Assembly: GCA_900541055.1 (NCBI GenBank)
Contig: UQHZ01000022.1
Span: 1-27,956 of the forward strand
Length of the DNA: 27,956 nucleotides
Source of the DNA: an uncultured Collinsella sp.
GTDB taxonomy: Bacteria > Actinomycetota > Coriobacteriia > Coriobacteriales > Coriobacteriaceae
Reading direction: 5' to 3'
Position 1 is the stretch's first letter; every line of letters begins with the position of its first letter. The position numbers were made by a program, and so were the translations under genes. Shown here in pieces: positions 1-7,670 of the stretch. Below the pieces are notes generated by a model. It did no database searches. It had not been told where the DNA came from and saw only the letters and a program-made list of their open reading frames with translations.

Positions 1-43
1 CACCCTAGAGTTCGTCGGCAGCGTCAATGTGTATAAGAGACAG
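1..43. other. Nextera-type sequencing adapter (artefact)
   Basis: The first 43 bases contain the Nextera read-1 adapter core TCGTCGGCAGCGTC followed by the transposase mosaic end GTGTATAAGAGACAG, with a small deletion at the junction. The same adapter appears inverted at the other end of the window. This is library-preparation sequence left in the assembly. Genomic sequence begins at about base 44, and proteins read through this part are artefacts. Confidence 0.96.
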
Positions 44-190
44 CATCAGGAACACGGCGTCGTAGCCCTCGTCGGCGACCTTGTCGGCGAGCGCGGTCAT
101 CTTCTTGCCGGTCTCGTAGAGCGCCTTGCCGTCCTCGAGATAGCCCTCCTGGTCGAAATGCATGATCTCGATCTTCTCGGTTTCCTTCAT
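44..190 (-). CDS. SIS-domain sugar-phosphate isomerase/deglycase, N-terminal fragment
   Basis: Only the first 49 residues are present; the rest lies beyond the left contig end and the frame then runs into adapter. The start ATG at 190 has a good ribosome binding site (GAAAGGAG) seven bases upstream. The residues (LYETGKKMTALADKVADEGYDAVFLM) resemble the N-terminal helix and first strand that precede the sugar-phosphate-binding loop in FrlB/AgaS-type SIS proteins, but the diagnostic SIS motifs are missing. It follows the full SIS gene by 60 bp on the same strand, so the two are probably co-transcribed. Paired SIS proteins occur in glucoselysine and fructoselysine operons, which suggests but does not prove a deglycase role. 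The truncation is an assembly artefact. Confidence 0.55.
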
Positions 191-250
191 TTGTCTCTCC
201 TTTCTGGGGTTGTTTCCACATCCCCCATGCCAACGGGCATCAAAACCCGC

Positions 251-1366
251 TTACATTCCGTAACACTCGGCCGCTTTGGCCTTAAGCGCATTGACTGACT
301 CTTCGTAGCCCTCTGCCTTGACCTCCATTTGCTTGGAGACGGCATCAAGATACGGGTGCACGTCCCATGACTTCAGACGCTCGGCTATCATGGCCGCAAT
401 CGTCTGGAAGAACACAAGATTGGGAATTGCGCTGAGCAGCGGAGCCACCTGAGGCACCGCAACCTCGTGAGCCCTACCCTTGGGATGGGCCGTGAGCAGC
501 ACCGTTTTTGTCGTAACGTTCGATAGCGCATCAGCGATATTCGCAAGACGCTCCGACCCCTGCGGATCGTCGACGATAAACACCAGATAGCCCGGAACGA
601 TCTGCATCTCGGGACCGTGGACGAACTCCTCGCCTTCGTGATGCATGGCAGGAATCTTGATGGTCTCGCTCAGCTTGAGGGCCGCCTCTTCGGCAACGCC
701 ATAGTTGGGGCCGTTGCCGACGACCATGGCGGGCGTGTGCTCAGAAAGCTCGAGCATGTGGTCTTGGACATATGCCTCGGCGGTCTTGCACATCACGGCA
801 TTGGCCTGGATAGCCTCACGCAGGTCGTCAAGACGCTGGGCAACGCCCTTGGCGTCAATCGTTCCGCGCGCCTGACCGCCGTAAATACCAAAGAGCACCA
901 GGTACTCAACGAGCACCTCGACGCCCAGAGTCACAAAGTCCACCGACTCGACGCCCACACCGTAGTCAAGAACGATGTCAGCGTGTTCCTTGATGGGTGC
1001 CTCGACGTTTGCCGTGAGCGCAACTGCAGCCATATCGTGTGCGCGCATGTAATCGAGCGCCGCAATCGTATTGGTCGAATAGCCACTCTGCGAAACGGCA
1101 ATGTTGAGCACATGCTGCGGATAGGTGTGTTCAAAATCGACGAAGGCCTCGGGCGTCACAACGGACACCTGCATTTGCAGGGCATCTTGCAGGTAATCGC
1201 GGGCGCAATCGGCGGCATGGCGCGACGAACCCGAAGCAACGATGCGCAGCGCGTCAAAAGAACCGGACTGGAAAATATCAACGAGCTGCGCTACCAGCTC
1301 AGACGAACGCTCGAGGTTCTCCCCCATACGCACATGGGCAAGCTGAACGTAATCGAGCATCTTCAT
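251..1366 (-). CDS. SIS-domain protein of the GlmS-isomerase/FrlB type
   Basis: This 371-residue protein has two tandem SIS domains and no glutaminase domain. Visible motifs are the first phosphate-binding loop ASGSSRHAA (about 44-52), the SQSGYS loop (92-97), and a second-domain block EAALKLSE (about 227-234) followed by EGEEFVHGP (244-252). That block matches the catalytic region of the GlmS isomerase domain. Such stand-alone proteins isomerise or deglycate aminated sugar phosphates, for example fructoselysine-6-phosphate deglycase. The start at 1366 is chosen over an upstream ATG at 1405 because GAGGTGA lies seven bases before it. It heads a two-SIS cluster behind two GntR regulators, and candidate operators lie in its upstream region. 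Substrate cannot be decided from sequence; a fructoselysine, glucoselysine or amino-sugar phosphate is likely. Confidence 0.8.
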   Translation of the reverse strand: MKMLDYVQLAHVRMGENLERSSELVAQLVDIFQSGSFDALRIVASGSSRHAADCARDYLQDALQMQVSVVTPEAFVDFEHTYPQHVLNIAVSQSGYSTNTIAALDYMRAHDMAAVALTANVEAPIKEHADIVLDYGVGVESVDFVTLGVEVLVEYLVLFGIYGGQARGTIDAKGVAQRLDDLREAIQANAVMCKTAEAYVQDHMLELSEHTPAMVVGNGPNYGVAEEAALKLSETIKIPAMHHEGEEFVHGPEMQIVPGYLVFIVDDPQGSERLANIADALSNVTTKTVLLTAHPKGRAHEVAVPQVAPLLSAIPNLVFFQTIAAMIAERLKSWDVHPYLDAVSKQMEVKAEGYEESVNALKAKAAECYGM

Positions 1367-1389
1367 CGTCTCACCTCGTAACAAATCAT

Positions 1390-1404
1390 TAGTATTTGAT
1401 ACCA
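1390..1404. promoter_or_regulatory. Imperfect palindrome, candidate operator
   Basis: TAGTATTTGATACCA has six-base arms with one mismatch and lies 24 bp before the SIS start codon, where a repressor would block transcription or early elongation. Its general form (TnGTAT...ATACnA) suits GntR/HutC-type regulators, two of which are encoded just upstream. Confidence 0.35.
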
Positions 1405-1492
1405 ATCACAGTTACAGGTTACGGCTTTTTGATATCTCTTTGTCGATTAATTTATCCCCATCGGCGAACGGTCGATTTTGAGCCCTGTAAGG

Positions 1493-1504
1493 TTGTATAT
1501 ACAG
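1493..1504. promoter_or_regulatory. Candidate GntR/UTRA operator
   Basis: TTGTATATACAG contains the perfect ten-base palindrome TGTATATACA and differs by one base from the known Bacillus TreR operator TTGTATATACAA, a GntR/UTRA site. It lies in the 193-bp gap between the second GntR gene and the SIS gene, so it most likely serves one or both GntR proteins encoded beside it. Confidence 0.5.
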
Positions 1505-1559
1505 CTGACCCAACGATCAAAACTGGTTAGTTTCCCAGCCGTTATTCACAAAATACCAG

Positions 1560-2273
1560 CTAGTACGTATAGGTGTAGCCGCCCGTATCGCCACGATTGA
1601 AGGACTTTACATACTCGATAGCCTGACCGCTCGCGTCATAGCTCACGCATTCCAAAAGCAAAACAAGATCGCCCTGTCCCAGTCCAAGGAGGCCGGCATC
1701 TCGTGCGCCCAGCGCTTCGATATCGAGCTTTTCCTGTGCCATGACTGGCTTTCGGCCCAGCATCTCATAGGTCTCGTACAAACTGAAGACCGACACGTCA
1801 ATATCTTCGATGGTTGGGAACAGCAGGCAGGGAATCAGCGCCGTCTCAATCGATACGGGGCTACCGTTTATGCAGTTCAGGCGTCGAACGGAATAGAGCA
1901 GGTCGTCCTCGGCGATGCCAAACAGGTCGGCGTAATATGGCCCCGCATAACGCTTGGAACGCGCGAGAATACGGACGGACGGCTCGCCGCCCGAAGCACG
2001 GACCGATTCACGGAAACCGACCGTGCGTTCAAAAAAAGCAGGTACTTTCTGCGCCACAAAGGCACCTTTTCCCCGAACACGGCGAATCTGCCCGCGCCGA
2101 ACCAGCTCATCGACAGCGCTTCGGATGGTCAAGCGTGTCGTACCAAATTCCTCGGCAAGGTCTTTTTCGGACGGAATCATGGAACCCGTGGGATATATAC
2201 CGCGCTCGATACGTTCCTCGATGCGGCGTCGAATGCGCATATAAACCGGGGTGGCATCTACTGTTTCAGCCAT
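1560..2273 (-). CDS. GntR-family regulator with UTRA domain (HutC type), second of a tandem pair
   Basis: A 237-residue regulator. Residues about 10-75 form the GntR winged helix (PSEKDLAEEFGTTRLTIRSAVDELVRRGQIRRVRGKGAFV), and about 90-230 form the UTRA ligand-binding fold seen in HutC, NagR and FrlR proteins that sense sugar phosphates. The start ATG is preceded by AGGTG and overlaps the end of the upstream GntR gene by 16 bp, so the two are translationally coupled. The SIS gene follows 193 bp downstream, with two palindromes in between. The likely role is sugar-responsive control of the SIS operon, probably autoregulatory. The inducer is unknown. Confidence 0.87.
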   Translation of the reverse strand: MAETVDATPVYMRIRRRIEERIERGIYPTGSMIPSEKDLAEEFGTTRLTIRSAVDELVRRGQIRRVRGKGAFVAQKVPAFFERTVGFRESVRASGGEPSVRILARSKRYAGPYYADLFGIAEDDLLYSVRRLNCINGSPVSIETALIPCLLFPTIEDIDVSVFSLYETYEMLGRKPVMAQEKLDIEALGARDAGLLGLGQGDLVLLLECVSYDASGQAIEYVKSFNRGDTGGYTYTY

Positions 2274-3025
2274 TGTTCACCTGCCACGCTCCTCATGCCG
2301 TTCTCTTCGCCGTTATCGGCAAAGCGGAACTTTGTGGGCAAAATCACCGATTTGCAATGCTCCACAAAGCGCATGTCCTTATCAAATTCGATCGAGCTCT
2401 CATAGAACACCGGCGTTCCCTCTTCTTGCTGGAGCAGCTCGGCCTCTTCGGCGTTCAAACGCGAGATGGAGATATGCTCACGTCCATGCTCAACACGCAC
2501 GCCACCTTCTTTGAGCAAGACATCGTAAAGACTCTCACACTCAAAATCGTGCTCGGGAAGCGCGGGGCACAGGGACAGGTTAACGTGAGCGGTCTCGATT
2601 GACGCCGGCTCGCCCTCTATAAGTCGAATGCGCTGCATGCGGAGTAAAGGAGCGCCCACAGCCACCCCAAGCTTGTCGGCAAGCGCCTCATCCGCCTCGA
2701 TGGTCCCGGTGGAAACCAGACGAGAAGAGGGGTGCAGGCCGGCAGTCCGCACAGCATCGGAAAAGTTATACGTTTCCTGGAAGATATTCAGCGGCTTGGG
2801 AGGACACACATACGTACCCGATCCGCGACGGCTCTCGAGCGTTCCACACGAGATGAGCCGCGTGATACCGGCGCGCAACGCCGTACGCGAAACGCCAATC
2901 TCTTCGCACAGCACACGCTCGGCCGGCAGTCGATCGCCGCCGGCAAGCTGGTGGTGCTGGATATACCAAAGAATTCCCTCAACAGCACGATCTTTGGGGG
3001 GAATTGCATAAGATTCGCCTGCCAT
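2258..3025 (-). CDS. GntR-family regulator with UTRA domain, first of a tandem pair
   Basis: A 255-residue protein. Residues about 8-75 are a GntR winged helix (RLPAERVLCEEIGVSRTALRAGITRLISCGTLESRRGSGTYV), followed by a UTRA domain to about 240. The start has GAGGAG eight bases upstream. It overlaps the next GntR gene by 16 bp and differs clearly from it in sequence, so this is not a recent tandem duplication. Two coupled paralogues may sense different ligands or form a heterodimer; that is inference. The neighbouring SIS genes suggest an amino-sugar or Amadori-product pathway. Confidence 0.87.
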   Translation of the reverse strand: MAGESYAIPPKDRAVEGILWYIQHHQLAGGDRLPAERVLCEEIGVSRTALRAGITRLISCGTLESRRGSGTYVCPPKPLNIFQETYNFSDAVRTAGLHPSSRLVSTGTIEADEALADKLGVAVGAPLLRMQRIRLIEGEPASIETAHVNLSLCPALPEHDFECESLYDVLLKEGGVRVEHGREHISISRLNAEEAELLQQEEGTPVFYESSIEFDKDMRFVEHCKSVILPTKFRFADNGEENGMRSVAGEQWLKQ

Positions 3026-3063
3026 TGCACAGACTCCTCATTCAGAAACGTATGCCGCCATAA

Positions 3064-3552
3064 TTAGGCCAGCCCTCCCATGGCATCAAATTCGGCCTTG
3101 ATCTTCTCGGCGACATTCCGATACGACTTATATAGACTTGAATCTCGTTTGACTTCGTCGGTCATAACGGGAATCTCTAATTTGGAAACTTCGTCTTTTC
3201 CCGTCTGAACCGCCACAACAACGCCCATACCAAGACACATATTACGCTTGGCAGCGTTTATTTTCGCCGCCTTGGCAGGATTTACCAGGATACGCTGGGC
3301 AAATTCCTGTTTTGAGGCCACTTCCTCGGCCTCCGGATCGCCCGCCTCGGCCACTTCGCACTGCAACACGTCCGCATAGTCAAAAATCTTAGGCTCTGCA
3401 CCGCGCTGATGCACGGCCCACTTGCGGCGCGTGGCATCCTGGTAGATAGCCGGCAAAAACGTAAACCGCGGCGGGTCCAAAATCGTATCCGTGATGGTAA
3501 ACACATCGGGATCAAAGGCATCCTGCGGGTTTTTCTTCTTGAACAGCCCCAT
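3064..3552 (-). CDS. Conserved hypothetical protein
   Basis: I do not recognise the family. The 162-residue product starts MGLFKKKNPQDAF, has no signal peptide or membrane segment, and ends in an amphipathic helix (YKSYRNVAEKIKAEFDAMGGLA). A strand-rich region FTFLPAIYQDATRRKWAVHQ is followed by FDYADVLQCEV, recalling small PH-like or phage-shock folds in which an N-terminal MGLF-lysine stretch is common, but this is weak. The start at 3552 is preferred over 3585 because GGGAGG lies just upstream. It ends 38 bp before the first GntR gene on the same strand and may be its upstream operon partner. Confidence 0.65.
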   Translation of the reverse strand: MGLFKKKNPQDAFDPDVFTITDTILDPPRFTFLPAIYQDATRRKWAVHQRGAEPKIFDYADVLQCEVAEAGDPEAEEVASKQEFAQRILVNPAKAAKINAAKRNMCLGMGVVVAVQTGKDEVSKLEIPVMTDEVKRDSSLYKSYRNVAEKIKAEFDAMGGLA

Positions 3553-3673
3553 ATCAGCCTCCCGTACTAGCATTAAACAACTCAAGCTGAATATAGCACC
3601 AATTTCAAGCCGCTGCCTTACCCTATCGGTACGCGGCGTCTATGGCTCGCCCAGCGGAAAAGTTCACGGACGA

Positions 3674-3746
3674 GGGCCGGGATGCCTGCTTTGTTTTGAG
3701 AAGTTCGCGAAGCCCACTTCTCAAAACAAAGCAGGCATCCCGGCCC
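3674..3746. repeat. Perfect 31-bp inverted repeat, element A
   Basis: Arms 3674-3704 and 3716-3746 are exact reverse complements, separated by an 11-nt loop TCGCGAAGCCC. No U-run follows on either strand, so it is not a standard intrinsic terminator, though it may stop or stabilise the lacI-family transcript that ends at 3805. The loop and first arm base pairs (TTCGCGAAGCCCACTT) resemble a shortened form of the core in the elements at 6089-6121 and 23958-23990. Confidence 0.85.
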
Positions 3747-3804
3747 CGCCGGCAAATAGCGGACACTCCGCATGCAATCTATGCAAACAAACAAGTGTGC
3801 TTAA

Positions 3805-4830
3805 CTATAATTCGGTAAGATCGAGCACACTGCCCTTCACGATAAGCGCCGGTTCCAGAACGACCTCTTCGGCACGCTTACCGCCCCTACCGGCAAGACG
3901 CTTGGACATGCAGCCAAAAGCATGCTCCGCAAGGACGCCGGGATCCTGCTCAATCGCGGTCAGCGCCGGCTCAAAGAGAACGTCGGCCGCCGAGTTGTCA
4001 TAGCTCACCACCGAGATATCGCCCGGAATGCTCTTCCCCATCTCGTGCAGGCGCTTGAGCAAACCGAGGGCAATGTTGTCCGAGCTTGCGAACACGGCGG
4101 TGGCGTCAGTTGCGAGCACCGCCTCCGACGCCTCGTATGCGCTCGGAATGTAGTACTCGCTCTCAAACTCCAAACGTGCGTCGATCGGCAGCCCCACCTC
4201 GCGCAGCGCACGCTCGTAGCCGGCAAGACGTTTACGACCCGTATTGGAACGGCGAGCATTAACCAAGCAGGCAATGCGACGGTGACCCTGCTCGATCAGA
4301 TAGCGGGTAGCCATGTAGCCACCCATCTCGTGGTCGAACATCACCTTGTCGCACTCGAGCCCCTCAATGGCACGGTCGACCATTACCGCCGGAATGGGCA
4401 GATGGCTGACTTCTTCGCGCAGGGCGCGGTCGTCGGAGAACTCGTCACCCACTACCAGAAAGACGCCGTCGACGCCGCGCGTCACCAGCTGGCGCAGCAG
4501 CTCAAGATCGTCGTCGGCACTTCCACCCGAGCTGGTAATAAAGAGCGCATAGCCATCCTCGCGGCAGCGCTTTTCCAAGCTGCCGGCGAGCGAGGCAAAA
4601 AAGCGGCTCTCGATATTGGGAACGATAAGGCCCAGCGTACGCGACTCGCGCATGACCAGGCTGCGCGCAATCTGGTTAGGAACATAGTGGTTGCGCGCGG
4701 CGACCTCCTTGATGAGCTTGCGGTTTTCTTCCGAGATGCGACAGGGCCGATTATTGAGAACAAGCGAGACCGACGAGGGGGAAAGCCCCACCTCCTGGGC
4801 GATCTGCTTGAGGGTGACTTTGTTGGCCAT
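3805..4830 (-). CDS. LacI-family transcriptional regulator
   Basis: A 341-residue regulator of normal family length. Residues 4-50 carry the LacI helix-turn-helix and hinge (VTLKQIAQEVGLSPSSVSLVLNN ... YVPNQIARSL), and residues about 60-335 form the periplasmic-binding-protein-like effector domain (TLGLIVPNIESRFFASLAGSLE; VFASSDNIALGLLKRL; DISVVSYDN). The start at 4830 has AAGGAG upstream; the much longer reading frame extending to 5925 runs antisense through murB and is spurious. It is divergent from murB, with a CG-centred palindrome in the shared promoter region. The effector is probably a sugar or nucleoside but cannot be named. Confidence 0.92.
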   Translation of the reverse strand: MANKVTLKQIAQEVGLSPSSVSLVLNNRPCRISEENRKLIKEVAARNHYVPNQIARSLVMRESRTLGLIVPNIESRFFASLAGSLEKRCREDGYALFITSSGGSADDDLELLRQLVTRGVDGVFLVVGDEFSDDRALREEVSHLPIPAVMVDRAIEGLECDKVMFDHEMGGYMATRYLIEQGHRRIACLVNARRSNTGRKRLAGYERALREVGLPIDARLEFESEYYIPSAYEASEAVLATDATAVFASSDNIALGLLKRLHEMGKSIPGDISVVSYDNSAADVLFEPALTAIEQDPGVLAEHAFGCMSKRLAGRGGKRAEEVVLEPALIVKGSVLDLTEL

Positions 4831-4964
4831 CTCGCTCCTTCCGGGTTTACGCGCAATCTCTTGAAAGTATAGCGGCTGCCCCTCTACCTCGGTGATAAAC
4901 ACTTTACCAATCCGGTGGACGGCTGTTTTATCGCCGTCAGCGCACCAAATCCGTCCGGGTGGGG

Positions 4965-4981
4965 TATATTGCAATCGATTG
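4965..4981 (+). promoter_or_regulatory. murB promoter -10 and LacI-type operator
   Basis: TATATT (4965-4970) is a plausible -10 element for murB. It is followed at once by the perfect palindrome CAATCGATTG (4972-4981), with the central CG typical of LacI-family operators. The site would cover the transcription start. No convincing -35 is seen. Confidence 0.4.
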
Positions 4982-5013
4982 ATGACGACGACCACCAAAA
5001 GGCGGATATTCGT

Positions 5014-5976
5014 ATGCACGAGAACGACTTTTTTAACGAGGACCTGCTGTGCGCGCTCGCTGGCGTTGCCGGCGAGGACAACGTGCTGATGAGCGAGCCC
5101 ATGCGCGAGCACACCACGTTTAAGATCGGCGGCCCGGCCGACGTCTTTGTCACGCCCGATACCGAGCAGGGCCTCGTCGCCACGCTCGATACCTGCTATC
5201 GCTGCGATCTGCCCCTCACCATCGTGGGCAACGGCTCCGACTTGCTCGTCGGTGACAAGGGCATCCGCGGCATCGTCGTGGCACTGGGCGAGGGCCTCTC
5301 CGACATTACGGTCAACGGCACGCACGTTACGGCAGCAGCCGGCGCCTTGCTTTCCGATGTCGCCGCGGCAGCAGCCGAGGCCGGTCTCACCGGCATGGAG
5401 CCCATCTCGGGTATCCCCGGATCGGTCGGCGGCGCCTGCTACATGAACGCCGGCGCCTATGGCGCCTGCATGGCCGATGTGCTGGAGTCTGTGCGCGTCT
5501 ACAAGCCCGCCCGCATGCTCGACGACGGCACCCGCGGCAGCGGCAACATCATCGAGTTCGATGTCGACGAGCTTAACCTGGGCTATCGCAAGAGCCGCAT
5601 CGCTGACGACGGCTTTACCGTGCTTTCGGCCACCTTCAATCTCGCCCCGGGCAACGCCGCGATGATCAAGGCCGACATGGACGACTACCGCCAGCGCCGC
5701 GAGGACAAGCAGCCACTCGACATGCCGAGCGCCGGCTCCACCTTCAAGCGCCCCGAGGGCTACTTTGCCGGCAAACTCATCATGGATGCCGGCTTGCGCG
5801 GCCATGCTGTCGGCGGCGCACAGGTGAGCGAAAAGCACTGCGGCTTCATCGTCAACGCCGACCACGCCACCGCCGCCGACGTCGACGAACTCATCCGCCA
5901 CATCCAGGCAACCGTCAAAGACCAATTCAACGTAGACCTAGAACCCGAAGTCCACCGAGTAGGCGAATTCCTCTAA
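5014..5976 (+). CDS. murB: UDP-N-acetylenolpyruvoylglucosamine reductase
   Basis: MurB reduces UDP-GlcNAc-enolpyruvate to UDP-MurNAc in cytoplasmic peptidoglycan synthesis, using FAD and NADPH. The 320-residue product shows the FAD-binding blocks HTTFKIGGPADVFV, GNGSDLLVGDKGIRG and GIPGSVGGACYMNAGAYG, the YRKSRI segment, the catalytic serine in PSAGSTFKRP (Ser242), and the C-terminal LEPEVHRVG with its glutamate. The start at 5014 (MHENDFF) fits the family length and follows a weak AAAGGCGG; an in-frame ATG at 4915 lies upstream of the likely promoter. It is a single-gene unit ending in a strong terminator. Confidence 0.95.
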   Translation: MHENDFFNEDLLCALAGVAGEDNVLMSEPMREHTTFKIGGPADVFVTPDTEQGLVATLDTCYRCDLPLTIVGNGSDLLVGDKGIRGIVVALGEGLSDITVNGTHVTAAAGALLSDVAAAAAEAGLTGMEPISGIPGSVGGACYMNAGAYGACMADVLESVRVYKPARMLDDGTRGSGNIIEFDVDELNLGYRKSRIADDGFTVLSATFNLAPGNAAMIKADMDDYRQRREDKQPLDMPSAGSTFKRPEGYFAGKLIMDAGLRGHAVGGAQVSEKHCGFIVNADHATAADVDELIRHIQATVKDQFNVDLEPEVHRVGEFL

Positions 5977-5980
5977 AAAA

Positions 5981-6010
5981 GAAGGCCCCGAAAGGGGCCT
6001 TCACCATATT
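5981..6010 (+). terminator. Intrinsic terminator of murB
   Basis: A nine-base-pair hairpin GAAGGCCCC-GAAA-GGGGCCTTC starts five bases after the murB stop. It is preceded by an A-run and followed by an AT-rich tail. Confidence 0.85.
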
Positions 6011-6055
6011 TATTCAGATAACCCAGTCCGGTGTGTCGCGCTCAGGACCCGAGAG

Positions 6056-6189
6056 GGCCGCGTGCCCGCCCGCAATATATTTGATTGATCGCGAGTTCCG
6101 CACGCAAAGAAGGCCACTTAATGTGGCCTTCGTCTTGCGCAGGACTGCCCGAGCAGGCAATCAAATATATTGCGGGCGGGCACGCGGCC
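6056..6189. repeat. Nested inverted repeat with perfect 32-bp arms, element B
   Basis: Arms 6056-6087 and 6158-6189 are exact reverse complements and enclose 70 nt. The inside holds a second hairpin, GAAGGCCAC-TTAAT-GTGGCCTTC (6109-6131), extended by CGCAA/TTGCG. Bases 6089-6121 match 23958-23990 at 29 of 33 positions. The element sits between the convergent ends of murB and the peptidase gene and ends 10 bp from the peptidase stop, so it may also stop transcription from both sides. Confidence 0.88.
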
Positions 6190-6198
6190 TAGTCGGCT

Positions 6199-7404
6199 TT
6201 ACGACAGCGCAATACCGCCAAGCCAGCCCCAACGCACGCCAGAGCCAGTACCATAAAAGCTAATGAACGAATCGAGCGACTTCGATGTAATGGCACCCTC
6301 GTTGCTCATAACGATGCCGCCGCCAACGTAGATACCCACATGACCGTAGATAAGGCCCGGAGCACCCGTGCCGCTGTGCGAGGAATCGGCCACGATCATG
6401 CCCACCTGCAGCGCCGAGCGGTCGGAGCTATAGCACCAGGCGTTAAACATGTCGCACGCATTGCCTCCAAAGTAGCCAACGCCGGCGTTACGGAAGACAT
6501 TGGTGACCCACGCCGCGCACCAGTTCTGACCCGGCGAAGGCGTGGAGTAGCACGCGTTGACGACAGCCTGCTGCTTGCCCGAGCCGGCATTCTGCTGCGG
6601 AGTTCCGGGCGCGTACGATCCACCACCCGAACTCGAACCACCCGAGTAGGAATTGTTCTTGTTCGCGGCAGCCGCGGCAGCGGCAGCCTTCCTAGCGGCC
6701 TCCTCAGCCTGGGCGGCAGCGAGGATCTCGGAATCGCGCTGAGCCATGAGCTCCTTGACGTCGTCGGAAAGACCGTTCAGCACGGTCTGGACTTCTTGCT
6801 GCTTGGCCTGCATGTCCTGCATCTGGGCAGTCTGCTGGTCCTTGAGCTTCTCTAAGTCGGCCTTCTGCGACTCGAGCTCGGTCTTTTGCGCATCGAGCTC
6901 TTCCTGGATGGTCTGAATGTCCTCGATGGCGTCGCGGTCGCTCTTGTTGATCTTCTCAACGTAATGCGCGTTGGCGACGAGTTCCTCAAACGAGCCAGAG
7001 GCCAGCAGCAGCGACAGGATGTTCGTGCCGCCGGACTTGTAGCTGGCGGCCACGCGATCGGAAAGGTCGTTGCGCTTCTTCTTGAGCTCGGCCTTCTTTT
7101 CATCGATCTGGGCCTGCGTGTCGTCAATCTTGCCCTGGACATTCTCGATGTCGTTGAGGGTCTGGGCATTCTTGTTGGCCAGCGCCGCATACTCATTTGC
7201 GATGCTGTCGAGCTGGGCCTGAACCTCGTCGAGCTGGGCCTGGGCGGCATTCAGTTTATCGGTGGTTTCTTTGGAAGCCTCCGCCGCATGGGCGCGAGTG
7301 GGCAGGCCAAAAAGAACTGCCGCAGAAGCGGCGCCGAACAGGGCCTTGAGGGCAGTGCGGCGCGAGAGCTCCTGGGAAAGGATGGAATCGCTGTTTGGTG
7401 ACAT
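6199..7404 (-). CDS. Secreted coiled-coil cysteine peptidase (NlpC/P60-CHAP superfamily)
   Basis: A 401-residue exported protein, probably a peptidoglycan hydrolase used in cell division or wall turnover. An N-terminal SRRTALKALFGAASAAVLFGLP...AHA looks like a Tat-type signal with AxA cleavage near residue 40. Residues about 45-235 form a long PcsB/RipC-like coiled coil, followed by an Ala-rich stretch and a Gly/Ser-rich linker. The C-terminal domain has the likely catalytic Cys296 in GQNWCAAWV and His355 in YGHVGIYVGGG. The Cys context is closer to CHAP than to classical NlpC (DCSG). The start has GGAG five bases upstream. It is divergent from galE. Confidence 0.85.
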   Translation of the reverse strand: MSPNSDSILSQELSRRTALKALFGAASAAVLFGLPTRAHAAEASKETTDKLNAAQAQLDEVQAQLDSIANEYAALANKNAQTLNDIENVQGKIDDTQAQIDEKKAELKKKRNDLSDRVAASYKSGGTNILSLLLASGSFEELVANAHYVEKINKSDRDAIEDIQTIQEELDAQKTELESQKADLEKLKDQQTAQMQDMQAKQQEVQTVLNGLSDDVKELMAQRDSEILAAAQAEEAARKAAAAAAAANKNNSYSGGSSSGGGSYAPGTPQQNAGSGKQQAVVNACYSTPSPGQNWCAAWVTNVFRNAGVGYFGGNACDMFNAWCYSSDRSALQVGMIVADSSHSGTGAPGLIYGHVGIYVGGGIVMSNEGAITSKSLDSFISFYGTGSGVRWGWLGGIALS

Positions 7405-7670
7405 ATGTACTCCGTTACATGCTTATTTATATGTCGCTCAACTCATACATATTAGCGTACATATGGCGCGTCCCAACGATTTCCACGAACGGCAGGAAAC
7501 TACAAGGTCGGCGGCTCGTAAGCAAATGTCAAAGATCAGGTTATGCGTACGCAAGCTCTTCTATGAGTACGTTAGCACAATCCTCTGCTTTTCCTACAGC
7601 GCACGATTTGGGCGTCCCTGCCTGCGCTATACTCCCCTGAAGAAGTGTTCCTGATTCGATAGGAGACTAC
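7405..7670. promoter_or_regulatory. Divergent promoter region, peptidase gene and galE
   Basis: The 266-bp gap carries the starts of two opposite genes. On the plus strand TATACT (7628-7633) is a good -10 for galE, but no clear -35 pairs with it. On the minus strand an AT-rich stretch with TATAAAT lies about 20-30 bp before the peptidase start. No RNA gene or repeat was seen. Confidence 0.4.

Noticed and set aside
3674..3746. Ordinary intrinsic terminator
   Set aside because: The stem is 31 bp and perfect, but no T tract follows on either strand, so it is listed as a repeat instead.
4831..5925. N-terminal 365-residue extension of the LacI-family reading frame
   Set aside because: It is antisense to murB, has the valine/alanine/glycine-rich look of a GC-rich shadow frame, and a normal ribosome site marks the real start at 4830.
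6056..6189. MITE or small transposon with terminal inverted repeats
   Set aside because: The 32-bp arms do not recur in the related elements and no clear target-site duplication is seen next to them.
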